From assembly GCA_947628695.1 (NCBI GenBank), contig CANRAV010000012.1, forward strand, positions 1 to 64,000: 64,000 nt of DNA. The letters are read 5' to 3'. Below are positions 23,744 to 36,094 of the stretch, piece by piece. The number at the start of each line of letters is the position of its first letter. Position 1 is the stretch's first letter. The stretch comes from an uncultured Clostridia bacterium (lineage in GTDB: Bacteria > Bacillota > Clostridia > Oscillospirales > CAG-382). The notes under the pieces were generated by a model. The model worked only from the letters and a program-made list of their open reading frames with translations. It ran no database searches and was not told the DNA's origin. The position numbers were made by a program, and so were the translations under genes.

Positions 23744-25024
23744 TTGAACAAGAGAAAGCTTCTGCGTGAGGCGGAGGCGGAAAAGGCCGCCAAAGAGGAG
23801 AAAAAGCGCAGCCGGACGAAGTTTTCGGACATAGTGACGGCGGTTTTGTTCCTCGGCATAATCTTCGGCTTCGGCATTGCCTTTGCCGTGCTTCCGGACG
23901 CGGACGAAAACAGCTTCGAGACGGGGCTGCAGCGCTTCCCGGAGGCCGCGGAAGGGGAGGGCGCGGACTACGTCCTGCACGGCGAGATGGCGAAGGACTT
24001 TGACGAGTACTTCTGCGACCAGTTCCCCCTTCGCAAGGAGTTTGTCACCCTCAAGGCGCTTATAGAAACCGCAAGCGGGAGGAGGATAAACAACGGCGTT
24101 CTGTACTCAAACGGGATGCTTGCGCAGGTGCGCTTTGACGCCGTCGGCACCCCCGGGAACACCGAGTTTTACAGCGAAGAGCACGTGTCGGAGATGACCT
24201 CAAGCCTAAAGGCGGAGCTTGACAAGCTTGACATACCCGCAAGGGTTTTGTGCCCTCCGCGTGCAATAGACGTGCTGGGGCCTATGATGGACTACCCGAC
24301 GGACATAGGCGACGCGCTTAACGCGCAGATTAAAGCGGAGCTTGGCGACTATTACGTGGATGTTCTGCCCCTTCTGCGCGACCCGCTGGAGGACCGCAAC
24401 CCGCTGGAGGGCGCGGCAGTGACCTACTACACCGTCGACCACCACTGGACAGCCACCGGCGCCTTCTACGCCTACAGGGAGGCGGTGGCAAGCTTCGGCG
24501 ACACCCCGCACGAGTTTGAACGCTTCGACTTTCCCACGGTGTTTTCAAAGTTCAGCGGCACCTCGCTGCGCAACGGGAACTACTTCTTCGTGCACCCCGA
24601 GACCATACAGTACTGCCACTACGACGGGGGCGAAGACATGGAAGTGAAGCTTGGCAAAAATTTGAACTTCCTTACGGAAAAAGAGGGCATGTACGACTAT
24701 GAGGCGCTCTACGGCCCGGATCCGTACAACTTCTACCTCTACGGCAAGACGGACTACGTCACAATAACCGCGCCGGAGGAGGAGGGGGAGAGGGAGACGC
24801 TTCTTCTGCTTAAGGACAGCTTTTCGCACTGTATGGCGCCCATACTTGCAAGCAACTACAACATTGTTATGGTCGACATAGACCTGCTTACAAACGAGGA
24901 GCTTGGCAGGACGATAAACCTTTCGTCCCTTATCGAGCAGACCGGGGCGGACAAGGTGCTTATAGAATACAACCTGCAAAACGTGATGGAAAACAGGAAT
25001 CTTTCACTTATCAAGGCGGACTGA
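23744..25024 (+). CDS. DHHW (AlgX/AlgJ-like) SGNH-type surface acylation protein
   Basis: 426 residues: basic cytoplasmic N-terminus, one membrane helix (about 27-48), then an extracytoplasmic domain with the TVDHHWTATGAFYAYRE motif and a LLLLKDSFSHCMAPILASNY block carrying the candidate catalytic Ser. TTG start at 23744 after AAAGGGGG. It is expected to receive acyl groups from the adjacent MBOAT protein and transfer them to a polysaccharide. A terminator follows at 25084. Confidence 0.87.
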   Translation: MNKRKLLREAEAEKAAKEEKKRSRTKFSDIVTAVLFLGIIFGFGIAFAVLPDADENSFETGLQRFPEAAEGEGADYVLHGEMAKDFDEYFCDQFPLRKEFVTLKALIETASGRRINNGVLYSNGMLAQVRFDAVGTPGNTEFYSEEHVSEMTSSLKAELDKLDIPARVLCPPRAIDVLGPMMDYPTDIGDALNAQIKAELGDYYVDVLPLLRDPLEDRNPLEGAAVTYYTVDHHWTATGAFYAYREAVASFGDTPHEFERFDFPTVFSKFSGTSLRNGNYFFVHPETIQYCHYDGGEDMEVKLGKNLNFLTEKEGMYDYEALYGPDPYNFYLYGKTDYVTITAPEEEGERETLLLLKDSFSHCMAPILASNYNIVMVDIDLLTNEELGRTINLSSLIEQTGADKVLIEYNLQNVMENRNLSLIKAD

Positions 25025-25083
25025 TGCGCGCAGGAAAGAACGTTTTTGAACAAATTGTAATATTTTTTTCCGCGTAACGAAGA

Positions 25084-25110
25084 CCGGGGGCAGCTTTCGC
25101 CCCCGGCTTT
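25084..25110 (+). terminator. Terminator of the MBOAT-DHHW operon
   Basis: 8-bp stem CCGGGGGC / GCCCCCGG with a 7-nt loop followed by CTTT. Confidence 0.75.
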
Positions 25111-25219
25111 CAATTTGTAGTGGTTTCCATAATGCGGAAATACCATCGGTAGAGAAAACGGGTTATAAAATTTTTAAGCGGAAAATGTAAACTTTTAGAA
25201 AGTTTTTTTGATGAAACTA

Positions 25220-25248
25220 TTGACAAAGCTTGACTTTTCATATATAAT
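25220..25248 (+). promoter_or_regulatory. Promoter of the rpoB operon
   Basis: TTGACA (25220-25225), 17-bp spacer, TATAAT (25243-25248) in an AT-rich upstream region. Confidence 0.88.
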
Positions 25249-25254
25249 TATAAA

Positions 25255-25403
25255 CTGCGCCAAGTGTACGGCTATGCCGCTTTTTGGCACTTGTTAGGAC
25301 ACGAAGTTAAGCCGAATAACGGCTGTAACAGCGGTTTTTCGGCGCTTTAAGCCGCCTTTTCGGGCGGTGCGGAAATTGATGAAAACGGAGTGAGCTATTA
25401 AAA
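25255..25403 (+). promoter_or_regulatory. Structured 5' leader of rpoB
   Basis: About 150 nt between promoter and rpoB. Potential stems: CAAGTG (25260) with CACTTG (25286), enclosing CGGCTATGCCG; GCCGAA (25312) with TTCGGC (25338), enclosing GCTG-TAA-CAGC; and GCCGCC/GGGCGG near 25352. It may be a site of autogenous control, but no known family was recognised. Confidence 0.5.
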
Positions 25404-28400
25404 ATGATGACACCCAAAGTTCTCGGCCCCAATGTAAGAATGAACTTTGCCAAGACCGAAGAGGTTTTGGAAATGCCGAACCTTATCGAGGTGCAGAAAA
25501 AATCGTTTCGCGAATTTGTGGAAAAGGGCGTTCGCGATGTACTGACGGACGTTTCCCCCATGACTGATTACTCCGGTAATCTTATCATCGAGTTTGTGGA
25601 CTATTCTTTAAGCGACCCGCCTAAGTTTACGGTGGAGGAGTGCAAGGAGAGGGATGTGAACTACGCCGTCCCCTTCAAGGTTCTCGTCCGCCTTACCAAC
25701 AAGGTCACGGGCGAGGTCAAGGAGCAGGAAATTTTCATGGGAGAATTTCCGTACATGACCGAAAGCGGTACCTTTATAATAAACGGTGCGGAGAGGGTCA
25801 TTGTCAGCCAGATCGTCCGTTCACCCGGCGTTTATTACGACATAACCGACGACAAGAACGGCAGGCACCTTTATTCAAGCACCATCATACCCTACCGCGG
25901 CGCCTGGCTGGAGTATGAGACGGACGCTGCCGGCGTCTTCTACGTGCGCATAGACAAAAACAGGAAGATACCGATAACGGTGCTTCTCCGCGCGTTCGGC
26001 CTCGGCACTAACGAGCAGATAACCGACCTCTTCGGCGAGGATCGCCTGATACTCTCCACGCTGGAGAAGGACACCATGCCCGCGGAGGCGCTTAAGAACG
26101 GGACAACTCCCGTTGAAGAGGCGCTTAAGGAGATATACAAAAAGCTTCGCCCGGGCGACCCGCCCATTGTGGAAAGCGCGCAGGTGCTTTTAAACAACCT
26201 GTTTTTCGACCCGAAGAGGTACGACATAAGCGCCGTCGGCAGGTACAAGTTCAACAAAAAGCTTGCGCTTTCGAAGCGCATAGAGGGCTTTGTTCTTGCA
26301 AGGCCCGTCGCATCCCCCGTCACGGGTGAGCTGCTTTTCGACGCAGGGAAGAAGCTCAGCCGTGCAGACGCCCTTGCCGTTGAAAACAGCGGCGTTTGGA
26401 GCGTTTACGTCGTGAACGAGCATGGCGAGGAGGTACGCGTATTCTCCAACCACATGGTGGACGCGTCCTGCGTCTGCCCCTACACTAATGAGGAGCTGGA
26501 GATTGAGGAGAGGGTTCACTTTGAGGTGTTCTCCGAGATAATGGCGGAGGTCGGCACCGACGATCTCGGCGCGCTTAAGCGCGCAATGGCCGCCCGCATG
26601 GACGAGCTTATCCCCCGTCACATAACGGTTGACGACATTTACGCTTCCGTAAACTACCTCGTTGCGCTTTCGCACGGGGTCGGCTCTAAGGACGACATTG
26701 ACCATCTGGGCAACAGGCGCCTTCGTTCCGTGGGCGAGCTGCTTATAAATCAGCTGCGCATAGGCTTTGCCCGCATGGATAAAATAGTTAAGGAAAAGAT
26801 GACCACGCAGGATATTGACAGCGTGACTCCGCAGTCGCTTGTCAACATCCGCCCGATAGTTTCCGCAATAAGGGACTTCTTCGGTTCGTCCCCGCTTTCC
26901 CAGTTCATGGATCAGACGAACCCCTTGGCAGAGCTTACCCACAAGCGCCGTCTTTCCGCGCTTGGCCCGGGCGGTCTTTCCAGGGACCGCGCATCCTTCG
27001 AGGCGAGGGACGTTCACTACACCCACTACGGCAGGATGTGCCCGATAGAGACGCCTGAAGGCCCGAACATAGGCCTTATATCCTACCTTGCGACCTACGC
27101 AAGGGTAAACAAGTTCGGGTTTATAGAGGCGCCGTACCGCGTTGTCAAGGACGGCGTGGTTACAAAAGAGGTTAAATATATAACCGCGGACGTTGAGGAC
27201 GGCTTTATCGTCGCCACCGCCAACGAGCCGATTGACGAAAACGGCCACTTTATAAAGTCAAAGGTCGTTGCACGCTTGAGGGAGGAAATAGTGGAGGTCG
27301 AGCCGGATATGGTCGACCTTATGGACGTGTCGCCGAAGATGCTTGTCTCCGTCGCCACGGCGATGATACCCTTCCTTGAAAACGACGACAACTCCAGGGC
27401 GCTGATGGGCTCCAATATGCAGAAGCAGGCTGTTCCGCTTATGATAACGGAGTCGCCCATTGTCGCCACGGGTATGGAGTACAAGGCGGCTTACGACAGC
27501 TGCGTCACCGTCATTGCCGACCGTGCCGGCTTTGCCGAAAGCGTCACTGCGGACGAAATTGCCGTTCGCGGCGACGACGGCTTCCTTAAGACGTACAAGC
27601 TTACCAAGTTCAAGAGGTCGAACCAGGGCACCTGCGTAAACCAGCGGCCGATAGTTTCCAAGGGCGACAGGATAGAGGCAGGTCAGGTCATTGCCGACGG
27701 TATGGCTACCTCCAACGGCGAGATTTCTCTCGGCAAGAACGTCCTTATCGGCTTCATGACCTGGGAAGGCTACAACTACGAGGACGCTGTTCTTATTAAC
27801 GAAAGGCTTGTTCGCGACGACGTTTACACCTCGATACATATTGAGGAGTATTACTGCGAGTCGAGGGATACAAAGCTTGGGCCGGAGGAGATAACGAGGG
27901 ATATACCGAACCTCGGCGAGGACGTGCTTAAGGACCTCGACGACGACGGCATCGTCCGCATAGGCGCAGAGGTGCGCGCGGGCGACATACTCGTTGGCAA
28001 GGTCACCCCGAAGGGCGAGACGGAGCTTACCGCAGAGGAAAGGCTGCTTCGCGCCATATTCGGCGAAAAGGCGCGCGAGGTCAGGGACACGTCGCTGCGT
28101 CTGCCGCACGGCGAAAGCGGCATAGTTGTGGACGTGAAGACCTTCTCCCGCGACGACTGCGACGTGCTTCAGCCCGGTGTTATCAAGGTGGTAAGGGTCT
28201 ACATCGCCCAGAAGAGGAAGATCTCCGTGGGCGACAAGATGGCCGGCCGTCACGGCAACAAGGGCGTTGTTTCCCGCATACTCCCGTCGGAGGATATGCC
28301 CTTCCTTCCCGACGGTACACCGCTTGACATCGTGCTTAACCCGCTGGGCGTTCCTTCCCGTATGAACATCGGGCAGGTGCTGGAGGTTCACCTCGGCATA

Positions 28401-29138
28401 GCGGCGAAGAAGCTTGGATTTAAGGTTATGACGCCTGTCTTTGACGGCGCCAACGAAAAAGATATAGAAAAGTGCCTTATGGACGCCGGCTACGGCACCG
28501 TAACGGTAAAGGATCCCGAAACGGGCGAGGAGAAGCAGGTTGTAAACGGCAAGACCGTGCTTTACGACGGCAGAACCGGCGTACCCTTTGACAACCCCGT
28601 TACCGTGGGATATATGTACTTCCTTAAGCTGCACCACCTTGTCGACGACAAGATACACGCACGCTCTACCGGCCCGTACTCGCTGGTTACCCAGCAGCCC
28701 TTGGGCGGCAAGGCGCAGTTCGGCGGCCAGAGGTTCGGCGAGATGGAGGTTTGGGCGCTGGAGGCATACGGCGCGGCCTATACGCTGCAGGAGATACTCA
28801 CCGTCAAGTCCGACGATATCAAGGGCAGGGTGAAGACCTACGAGGCGATAGTAAAGGGCATGAACATCCCCACGCCCTCCGTTCCCGCATCCTTCAAGGT
28901 TTTGGTGAAGGAGCTGCAGTCCCTCGGTTTGGACGTTCGCGTTATGGACAAGGACAGCAACGAGATTACGCTTAGGGACTACGCCGACGAAGAGGGCGAG
29001 GACGAGAGAAGGTTCTCCGAGGAGGAGCTTGGAAGCAGCGTGCTTGAAAACCCCGACGACGTTATGTATGACGACGAGGAAGGCGTTGTGGTCGACGACG
29101 ATTACGATGACGAAGACGACTACGGCGATGACGAATGA
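25404..29138 (+). CDS. rpoB: RNA polymerase beta subunit
   Basis: 1244 residues, complete. The rifampicin-binding cluster reads [20 protein letters not shown] then [10 protein letters not shown]; positions equivalent to E. coli Q513, D516, H526 and S531 are the sensitive type, while the position equivalent to Q510 is Pro (P497 here). Conserved [15 protein letters not shown] is present. The C-terminus ends in an acidic tail rich in Asp, Glu and Tyr (about 40 residues), longer than in many Firmicutes. SD GGAGTGAG before ATG 25404; the stop overlaps an in-frame ATG of rpoC. Confidence 0.98.
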   Translation: MMTPKVLGPNVRMNFAKTEEVLEMPNLIEVQKKSFREFVEKGVRDVLTDVSPMTDYSGNLIIEFVDYSLSDPPKFTVEECKERDVNYAVPFKVLVRLTNKVTGEVKEQEIFMGEFPYMTESGTFIINGAERVIVSQIVRSPGVYYDITDDKNGRHLYSSTIIPYRGAWLEYETDAAGVFYVRIDKNRKIPITVLLRAFGLGTNEQITDLFGEDRLILSTLEKDTMPAEALKNGTTPVEEALKEIYKKLRPGDPPIVESAQVLLNNLFFDPKRYDISAVGRYKFNKKLALSKRIEGFVLARPVASPVTGELLFDAGKKLSRADALAVENSGVWSVYVVNEHGEEVRVFSNHMVDASCVCPYTNEELEIEERVHFEVFSEIMAEVGTDDLGALKRAMAARMDELIPRHITVDDIYASVNYLVALSHGVGSKDDIDHLGNRRLRSVGELLINQLRIGFARMDKIVKEKMTTQDIDSVTPQSLVNIRPIVSAIRDFFGSSPLSQFMDQTNPLAELTHKRRLSALGPGGLSRDRASFEARDVHYTHYGRMCPIETPEGPNIGLISYLATYARVNKFGFIEAPYRVVKDGVVTKEVKYITADVEDGFIVATANEPIDENGHFIKSKVVARLREEIVEVEPDMVDLMDVSPKMLVSVATAMIPFLENDDNSRALMGSNMQKQAVPLMITESPIVATGMEYKAAYDSCVTVIADRAGFAESVTADEIAVRGDDGFLKTYKLTKFKRSNQGTCVNQRPIVSKGDRIEAGQVIADGMATSNGEISLGKNVLIGFMTWEGYNYEDAVLINERLVRDDVYTSIHIEEYYCESRDTKLGPEEITRDIPNLGEDVLKDLDDDGIVRIGAEVRAGDILVGKVTPKGETELTAEERLLRAIFGEKAREVRDTSLRLPHGESGIVVDVKTFSRDDCDVLQPGVIKVVRVYIAQKRKISVGDKMAGRHGNKGVVSRILPSEDMPFLPDGTPLDIVLNPLGVPSRMNIGQVLEVHLGIAAKKLGFKVMTPVFDGANEKDIEKCLMDAGYGTVTVKDPETGEEKQVVNGKTVLYDGRTGVPFDNPVTVGYMYFLKLHHLVDDKIHARSTGPYSLVTQQPLGGKAQFGGQRFGEMEVWALEAYGAAYTLQEILTVKSDDIKGRVKTYEAIVKGMNIPTPSVPASFKVLVKELQSLGLDVRVMDKDSNEITLRDYADEEGEDERRFSEEELGSSVLENPDDVMYDDEEGVVVDDDYDDEDDYGDDE

Positions 29139-29158
29139 TTAAAGAAGGGGGAACAACA

Positions 29159-32100
29159 GTGGAAAACGTAGAATTTGACAGCATACAGATAGGTCTTGCG
29201 TCACCGGAAATGATACGTTCCTGGTCACACGGCGAGGTTAAGAAGCCGGAGACTATCAACTACCGCACCCTGAAGCCGGAGAGGGACGGGCTTTTCTGCG
29301 AGAGGATATTCGGCCCGACCAAGGACTGGGAGTGCCATTGCGGCAAGTACAAGAGGGTTCGCTACAAGGGCAAGGTGTGCGAAAAGTGCGGCGTTGAGAT
29401 AACCACAAACAAGGTAAGGCGTGAGCGCATGGGTCACGTGGAGCTTGCCGCGCCCGTTTCTCACATCTGGTATTTCCGCGCCATCCCTTCACGCATGGGG
29501 CTGCTGCTTGACCTTTCCCCGAAGATTTTGGAAAAGGTTTTGTACTTTGCACAGTATATCGTGCTTGACCCCGGAGACACGCCGCTTGTCAAAAAGCAGC
29601 TTCTTTCCGACCAGCAGTACCGCGACTATTACGAAAAGTACGAAAACGACTTCCGCGTCGGCATAGGCGCGGAGGCTATAAAGGAGCTTCTTGAGGAGAT
29701 CGACTTGGAGGAGCTTTCCGCACGCCTTAAGGAGGAGCTTAAGGACGCGCAGGGTCAGCGCAAGCTTCGCCTTGTAAAGAGGCTGGAGGTTGTGGAGGCC
29801 TTCCGCACCTCCGGCAACCGGCCGGAGTGGATGATTTTGGAGGCGCTGCCCGTCATCCCGCCGGAGATACGCCCGATGGTTCAGCTTGACGGCGGCAGGT
29901 TCGCCACCAGCGACCTTAACGACCTTTACAGGCGCGTTATCAACCGCAACAACCGCCTTAAAAAGCTTATAGAGCTTGAGGCACCGGACATTATTATCCG
30001 CAACGAAAAGAGGATGCTGCAGGAGGCAGTGGACGCGCTTATCGACAACGGCAGGCGCGGCAGGCCGGTTACCGGCCCCAACAACCGCCCGCTTAAGTCC
30101 CTTTCGGAGATGCTGCGCGGCAAGCAGGGCAGGTTCAGGCAGAACCTGCTTGGCAAGCGCGTGGACTATTCCGGCCGTTCCGTTATCGTCGTAGGGCCGG
30201 AGCTTAAGATTTACCAATGCGGCCTTCCCAAGGAGATGGCGCTGGAGCTGTTCAAGCCCTTCGTTATGAAGAACCTTGTTGCAACGGGCAAGGCCACAAA
30301 CATAAAGGACGCGAAAAAGAAGGTAGAGCGCGCCACTCCCGAGGTTTGGGACGCGATAGACGTTGTGATTAAAGAGCACCCCGTGCTTTTGAACCGCGCG
30401 CCTACGCTGCACAGGCTGTCTATACAGGCCTTCGAGCCGGTCCTTGTAGAGGGCAGGGCGATAAAGCTTCACCCGCTTGTGTGCACCGCGTTCAATGCGG
30501 ACTTCGACGGCGACCAGATGCCTGTTCACGTTCCGCTTTCCGCAGAGGCGCAGTCGGAAGCGCGATTCCTTATGCTTTCCGCAAACAATCTGCTTAAGCC
30601 CGTAAACGGCCGTGCCGTTACGGTTCCTTCGCAGGACATGGTGCTTGGCTCCTTCTATCTGACCATGGACAAGGAGGGCGAGCCCGGCGGCTTAAGCGAC
30701 GAGGATCCCTCCGCGGGCTGCTACCGCAACATGGACGAGGCCGTTATGGCCTACGAAAACGGGCTTTTGGGTCTGCACGCGAGGATAAAGGTGCGCGTGG
30801 AGAAGGAGATAAACGGCAGGAAGGAAAGCAGCGTTATCGTTGCGACCCTCGGCAGGCTTATCTTCAACAGCTATATACCGCAGGACCTCGGCTTTGTGGA
30901 CAGGACGAAGGAAGAGAACAAGTTTGCGCTTGAGATAGACTTTGTCTGCACGAACAACGAGCTTGCACAGATAATCGACCGCTGCATACGCATACACGGC
31001 AACGTTATAACCTGCGAGATGCTTGACAAGATGAAGGCCAACGGCTTCAAGTACTCCACAAGGGGTGCGATAACCATCTCCGTTTACGATATGACCATCC
31101 CGCCCAAGAAGCAGGAGCTGCTTGATGAGGCGGAGAAGAAGGTCGACGTTATAACCGACTACTTCCGTCAGGGCATGCTTTCCGACGCGGAGAGAAGCCG
31201 CAGGGTGGTTTCCATTTGGGAGGACTGCACAAAGCAGGTTGCAACCGAGCTGCAGAAGAACCTTGACCGTTACAATCCGCTTAACATGATGGCGGTTTCC
31301 GGCGCGAGAGGCTCTATAAAGCAGATAAGGCAGCTTGCCGGCATGCGCGGACTGATGTTTGCAGCCACCGGTAAGACGATAGAAATGCCTATTAAGTCCA
31401 ACTTCCGCGAGGGCATGAAGATACTGGAATACTTCACCGCTGCCAGAGGCGCCCGCAAGGGTCTTGCGGACACGGCGCTTAGAACGGCAGACTCCGGCTA
31501 CCTTACGCGCCGTCTTGTCGACGTAGCGCAGGAGGTCATTGTGCGCGAGGAGAACTGCGGCGACGACCGCGGCATGGTCGTGCGCAAGATAGTTGACGTT
31601 ATGAGCGGCGGCAAGGAAGAGGTTATAGAGCCGTTTGCGGACAGGCTTATAGGCAGGTTCGTGATAGGCGACGTCGTAGACCCCGCAACCGGCGAGGTCA
31701 TAGTCGAAGACGACACCATGATAACCGACGACGCCTGCAGGCGCATCATAGACGCGGGCATAGAAGAGGTGCGGATACGCTCCACCATCAACTGTCGCGC
31801 AAAGCACGGCGTTTGCGTACACTGCTACGGTGCGGACCTTGCGTCCGGCAGACCCGTAAGCATCGGCGAGGCGGTCGGCATAATAGCGGCGCAGTCGATA
31901 GGCGAGCCGGGCACGCAGCTTACGATGCGTACCTTCCACAGCGGCGGCGTTGCCGGCAGCGACATTACGCAAGGTCTTCCGCGTGTTGAGGAGATATTCG
32001 AGGCACGCAGGCCGAAGGTTGCCGCACTGCTTTCGGAGTACGACGGCACCGTAAGGGTTGAGGAAACCAAGAAGGGCCGCCAGGTTCACATGATAGACCG

Positions 32101-32764
32101 CGAGACGGGCGAGGAGAAGGTTGCGCCCATCTCCCTTAAGACCAAGCTTATCGTCGAGGAGGGGGCGGAGGTTCACCGCTGCCAGAAGCTTACCGACGGC
32201 ACGGAGACGCCGGCGGATATACTGCGCATAAGCGGGCTTGACGCCGTTTACGCCTACATCATCAAGGAAATACAGCGCGTTTACCGCCTGCAGGCCGTTG
32301 AAATAAACGACAAGCACATAGAGATAATAGCACGCCAAATGACCAGGAAGGTCAGGATAGAGCAGCCCGGTGATACGGAGCTTTTAGTGGGCAGCGCCGT
32401 TGACGTTGGCGAGTTTACCGCCGCCAACGAGGAGATACGCCGCCGCAACGAGCAGGGCGAAAGCCCCATGCCGCTTATGGAGGCTGTCGGCTCGCCTATG
32501 CTTTTAGGCATAACAAAGGCGTCTCTGTCCACGGATTCGTTCCTTTCCGCCGCGTCCTTCCAGGAGACCACAAAGGTTCTCACGGAGGCGGCCATAAAGG
32601 GCAAGCGCGACCCGCTTATCGGCCTTAAGGAGAACGTAATTATAGGCAAGCTTATCCCCGCGGGCACCGGTATGCACAGATACAGGGACCTTGACGTCGA
32701 CATTGGCGAAAGCGAGACCTTCAACCGCATGTTCGAGGGCGACGAGGTCAACGCCGTCAACTAA
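29159..32764 (+). CDS. rpoC: RNA polymerase beta' subunit
   Basis: 1201 residues from GTG 29159, chosen for the SD AAGGGGG eight bases upstream and the family start [17 protein letters not shown]; an upstream ATG (29135) overlaps rpoB. Zinc-binding [20 protein letters not shown] is present near the N-terminus and a second Cys cluster near [13 protein letters not shown]. The catalytic Mg2+ loop reads [12 protein letters not shown], with Pro (residue 455) where Ala is usual. All three Asp ligands are intact. Confidence 0.98.
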   Translation: MENVEFDSIQIGLASPEMIRSWSHGEVKKPETINYRTLKPERDGLFCERIFGPTKDWECHCGKYKRVRYKGKVCEKCGVEITTNKVRRERMGHVELAAPVSHIWYFRAIPSRMGLLLDLSPKILEKVLYFAQYIVLDPGDTPLVKKQLLSDQQYRDYYEKYENDFRVGIGAEAIKELLEEIDLEELSARLKEELKDAQGQRKLRLVKRLEVVEAFRTSGNRPEWMILEALPVIPPEIRPMVQLDGGRFATSDLNDLYRRVINRNNRLKKLIELEAPDIIIRNEKRMLQEAVDALIDNGRRGRPVTGPNNRPLKSLSEMLRGKQGRFRQNLLGKRVDYSGRSVIVVGPELKIYQCGLPKEMALELFKPFVMKNLVATGKATNIKDAKKKVERATPEVWDAIDVVIKEHPVLLNRAPTLHRLSIQAFEPVLVEGRAIKLHPLVCTAFNADFDGDQMPVHVPLSAEAQSEARFLMLSANNLLKPVNGRAVTVPSQDMVLGSFYLTMDKEGEPGGLSDEDPSAGCYRNMDEAVMAYENGLLGLHARIKVRVEKEINGRKESSVIVATLGRLIFNSYIPQDLGFVDRTKEENKFALEIDFVCTNNELAQIIDRCIRIHGNVITCEMLDKMKANGFKYSTRGAITISVYDMTIPPKKQELLDEAEKKVDVITDYFRQGMLSDAERSRRVVSIWEDCTKQVATELQKNLDRYNPLNMMAVSGARGSIKQIRQLAGMRGLMFAATGKTIEMPIKSNFREGMKILEYFTAARGARKGLADTALRTADSGYLTRRLVDVAQEVIVREENCGDDRGMVVRKIVDVMSGGKEEVIEPFADRLIGRFVIGDVVDPATGEVIVEDDTMITDDACRRIIDAGIEEVRIRSTINCRAKHGVCVHCYGADLASGRPVSIGEAVGIIAAQSIGEPGTQLTMRTFHSGGVAGSDITQGLPRVEEIFEARRPKVAALLSEYDGTVRVEETKKGRQVHMIDRETGEEKVAPISLKTKLIVEEGAEVHRCQKLTDGTETPADILRISGLDAVYAYIIKEIQRVYRLQAVEINDKHIEIIARQMTRKVRIEQPGDTELLVGSAVDVGEFTAANEEIRRRNEQGESPMPLMEAVGSPMLLGITKASLSTDSFLSAASFQETTKVLTEAAIKGKRDPLIGLKENVIIGKLIPAGTGMHRYRDLDVDIGESETFNRMFEGDEVNAVN

Positions 32765-32837
32765 GCGGCGTAAAGAAAAGGCTTTCGGTTCCGACAGGAA
32801 CAGGAGCATAGATATTTTGTAGGAAAGGAGGAAAAAC

Positions 32838-33254
32838 ATGCCTACATTCAACCAGCTGGTAAGACACGGCAGGCAGATGAGCACCTACAAGTCCAAATCC
32901 CCGGCACTGCAGAAGGGCGTCAACCTTATAAAGAAAAAGGGCACCGACCAACCCTCTCCGCAAAAGCGCGGCGTTTGTACGAAGGTTGCCATCAAAACTC
33001 CGAAGAAGCCGAACTCGGCTCAGAGGAAAATCGCAAGGGTCAGACTTACCAATGGCATGGAGGTTACATCGTACATCCCCGGTATAGGCCACAACCTGCA
33101 GGAGCACTCTGTTGTTCTTATCAGAGGCGGCAGGGTTAAGGACCTCCCCGGTGTGCGTTACCACATCATCCGCGGTAAGCTGGATACCCAGGGCGTCGCT
33201 AACAGGAATCAGGCTCGCTCCAAATACGGCGCGAAGAGACCCAAGAAGAAGTAA
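32838..33254 (+). CDS. rpsL: 30S ribosomal protein S12
   Basis: 138 residues with the Firmicutes-type insertion between SPALQKG and [13 protein letters not shown] sequence. The streptomycin-site Lys in KTPKKPNSA is wild type; the next residue run is AQRKIARVR (Gln where Leu is usual). SD AAAGGAGG before ATG 32838. S12 guards decoding accuracy in the small subunit. Directly after rpoC, with no L7Ae-like gene between them. Confidence 0.98.
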   Translation: MPTFNQLVRHGRQMSTYKSKSPALQKGVNLIKKKGTDQPSPQKRGVCTKVAIKTPKKPNSAQRKIARVRLTNGMEVTSYIPGIGHNLQEHSVVLIRGGRVKDLPGVRYHIIRGKLDTQGVANRNQARSKYGAKRPKKK

Positions 33255-33397
33255 GCGACACAAAATTTTTCGGAAATTTTAAAGTTTGTGCTTTTTAAGC
33301 GCAGTGTCATATATATGGCCGTGCACCCGAAAAAGCACTTACGGAGACATTCCGAGTACCTTTGATCTCATTTAATTTTATGAAGGAGGGAAGTACA

Positions 33398-33868
33398 GTG
33401 CCAAGAAGAGTGCATGGTTTTAAAAGGGACGTTTTGCCGGATCCTATGTACAACTCGAAGTTGGTGACAAAGCTTACCAACCAGATAATGTACGACGGCA
33501 AGAAGGGCGTTGCTCAGAAGATCGTTTACGATGCGTTCGCTATGGTCGAGAAGAAGACCGGCGCCAACGCGCTTGAGCAGTTCCAGAAGGCCCTTGAAAA
33601 CATTATGCCCAACCTTGAGGTAAAATCCGTTCGCAGAGGCGGCTCTAACTACCAGGTACCTATGGAAGTAAGGGCTGAAAGACGTCAAACGCTTGGTTTA
33701 AGGTGGCTTGTTACCTACGCAAGGGCAAGAAGCGACCGCAAGATGTCTGAACGTCTCGCCAACGAGATCATCGACGCCACCAACAACATGGGCGGCGCGG
33801 TGAAGAAGAAGGACGACACCCACAGGATGGCAGAAGCAAACAAGGCGTTTGCACATTACAGATGGTAA
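33398..33868 (+). CDS. rpsG: 30S ribosomal protein S7
   Basis: 156 residues from GTG 33398, eight bases after AAGGAGGG, giving the canonical MPRR start. Includes LMYDGKKG-like, [20 protein letters not shown] and [11 protein letters not shown] blocks. S7 nucleates assembly of the 30S head. Part of the str operon. Confidence 0.98.
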   Translation: MPRRVHGFKRDVLPDPMYNSKLVTKLTNQIMYDGKKGVAQKIVYDAFAMVEKKTGANALEQFQKALENIMPNLEVKSVRRGGSNYQVPMEVRAERRQTLGLRWLVTYARARSDRKMSERLANEIIDATNNMGGAVKKKDDTHRMAEANKAFAHYRW

Positions 33869-33907
33869 ACTGCAGCCGAGGCTGTACGAAATTAACAGGA
33901 GATATTT

Positions 33908-35980
33908 ATGGCGAATTTTCAGCTTGAGAATATGCGCAACATAGGGATCATGGCGCATATTGACGCAGGCAAAACTACGACTACCGAACGTATACTTTAT
34001 TATACCGGCAAAACCCACAAGCTTGGCGAAACGCACGAAGGCGCAGCCACAATGGACTGGATGGAGCAGGAGCAGGAGCGTGGCATAACCATCACCTCCG
34101 CCGCTACCACCTGCTATTGGAAGGGTACCCGTATCAATATAATCGACACTCCCGGTCACGTTGACTTTACCGTGGAGGTCGAGCGTTCACTTCGTGTTCT
34201 GGACGGTTCCGTTACCGTATTTTGCGCTAAGGGAGGGGTAGAGCCGCAGTCGGAAACAGTCTGGCATCAGGCTGATAAGTACAGGGTTCCGAGAATGGCC
34301 TATGTAAACAAGATGGATATCACCGGCGCGAACTTTTACCGCGTTGTTGATATGATGCACGACAGGCTTCACGCCAACGCCGTGCCGATACAGCTTCCGA
34401 TAGGTGCGGAAAACACCTACAAGGGGCTTATCGACTTGCTTACCATGACCGCCTTTATATACAACAACGACGACGGCACGGCCATCTCCGAGGAGGAGAT
34501 ACCTGCCGACATGCGCGAGAAGGCGGAGGAATACCGTGCGGCGCTTATCGAAAACGTAGCCGGCCTCGACGATGAACTTTTTGAAAAGTACATCAACGAA
34601 GAAGAAATAACGGTGGAGGAGCTTAAAGCTGCAATACGCAAGGCGACTTTGGAAAACAAATTCGTCCCCGTGCTTTGCGGCACCTCTTACCGCAACAAGG
34701 GTGTGCAGAAGCTGCTTGACGCAGTTGTCGACTACATGCCCTCCCCCCTTGACATACCCAGCATCAAGGGAACCAACCCCGAAACGGGCGAGGAGGAGGA
34801 ACGCTCTGCCGATCCTAAGGAGCCGTTCTCCGCTTTGGCGTTCAAGATTATGGCAGACCCCTTTGTGGGCAAGATCTGCTTCGTAAGGGTGTATTCCGGC
34901 ACATTGAAGTCCGGCACAGCCGTTTACAACGCCGTAAAGGGCACGCGTGAACGCGTTGGCCGCATAATGATGATGCACGCGAACCACCGCGAGGACGTGG
35001 ACGAGATCAAAGCGGGCGAGATAGCCGCGATAGTGGGGCTTAAAAACACCACCACGGGCGACTCGCTTTGCGACGAGAAGAAGCCCATAATCCTTGAATC
35101 CATCGTATTCCCGGAGCCCGTTATTCGCGTGGCTATAGAGCCCAAGACCAAAGCGGGGCAGGAGAAGATGGGCATCGCCCTTTCCCGCCTTGCAGAGGAG
35201 GACCCGACCTTCCGCACCTACACCAACGAGGAGACGGGTCAGACAATTATCGCCGGCATGGGCGAGCTTCACCTTGAGATCATTGTCGACAGGCTTATGA
35301 GGGAGTTCCGCGTGGAAGCCAACGTAGGCAAGCCGCAGGTTTCTTACCGTGAGGCTATACGCCGCAAGGCAGACGCGGACGAGAAGTTCGTGCGGCAAAG
35401 CGGCGGTAAGGGGCAGTACGGCCACGTTAAGCTTACGATAGAGCCCAACGAGCCCGGCAAAGGCTTTGAGTTCTACGACAAAACCGTCGGCGGCTCCATA
35501 CCCAAGGAGTACATGGGTGCGGTTCGCAGCGGTATCGAAAGCGCTATGCAAAGCGGTGTCCTTGCGGGCTACAACGTCGTTGACGTAATAGCCACCGTAA
35601 CGGACGGCTCTTATCACGAGGTTGACTCTTCGGAAATGGCGTTCAAGATCGCAGCTTCCATGGCCTTTAAGGCGGCAATGAAGCGCGCAGATCCCACGCT
35701 TACCGAGCCTATCATGAAGGTCGTTGTGCTTACGCCGGACGATTACCTCGGCGACGTTATAGGCGACCTGACCGCACGCCGCGGCTCTATACAGGAGATG
35801 ACGGCGCTTACGGGTGCCCAGCAGATCACGGCGTTTGTCCCGCTTTCCGAGATGTTCGGTTACGCTACGGACATGCGCTCCAAGACGCAGGGCAGAGGCA
35901 ACTACACCATGGAGCCAAGCCACTATGCAGAGGTGCCTAAGTCCATTATGGACGGCATTATCTCCGGCAAAAACGCGTAA
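33908..35980 (+). CDS. fusA: Elongation factor G
   Basis: 690 residues, full length. G1 [16 protein letters not shown]3 [10 protein letters not shown]4 NKMD, and the C-terminal domains ([17 protein letters not shown]). It catalyses ribosomal translocation. SD CAGGAG before ATG 33908. Confidence 0.98.
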   Translation: MANFQLENMRNIGIMAHIDAGKTTTTERILYYTGKTHKLGETHEGAATMDWMEQEQERGITITSAATTCYWKGTRINIIDTPGHVDFTVEVERSLRVLDGSVTVFCAKGGVEPQSETVWHQADKYRVPRMAYVNKMDITGANFYRVVDMMHDRLHANAVPIQLPIGAENTYKGLIDLLTMTAFIYNNDDGTAISEEEIPADMREKAEEYRAALIENVAGLDDELFEKYINEEEITVEELKAAIRKATLENKFVPVLCGTSYRNKGVQKLLDAVVDYMPSPLDIPSIKGTNPETGEEEERSADPKEPFSALAFKIMADPFVGKICFVRVYSGTLKSGTAVYNAVKGTRERVGRIMMMHANHREDVDEIKAGEIAAIVGLKNTTTGDSLCDEKKPIILESIVFPEPVIRVAIEPKTKAGQEKMGIALSRLAEEDPTFRTYTNEETGQTIIAGMGELHLEIIVDRLMREFRVEANVGKPQVSYREAIRRKADADEKFVRQSGGKGQYGHVKLTIEPNEPGKGFEFYDKTVGGSIPKEYMGAVRSGIESAMQSGVLAGYNVVDVIATVTDGSYHEVDSSEMAFKIAASMAFKAAMKRADPTLTEPIMKVVVLTPDDYLGDVIGDLTARRGSIQEMTALTGAQQITAFVPLSEMFGYATDMRSKTQGRGNYTMEPSHYAEVPKSIMDGIISGKNA

Positions 35981-36026
35981 AAACGCCGTTTTAAAAGCCG
36001 AAACAGCTTATATTTTAAAAAAAGCC

Positions 36027-36055
36027 TTGACATAAGGCAGGATTTGGTATAAAAT
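36027..36055 (+). promoter_or_regulatory. Internal promoter of tuf
   Basis: TTGACA (36027-36032), 17-bp spacer, TAAAAT (36050-36055), in the gap between fusA and tuf. Confidence 0.8.
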
Positions 36056-36094
36056 CTAAACTAAGAAAAAGTATATTACAGGAGGAAATTTTTA

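Noticed and set aside
30692..32338. 548-codon minus-strand frame opposite rpoC
   Set aside because: Mirror of a conserved coding region, no SD and no family signature.
34187..35923. 578-codon open frame on the minus strand across fusA
   Set aside because: Exact antisense of a full-length conserved gene; the product has no recognisable family and arises from GC-rich codon bias.
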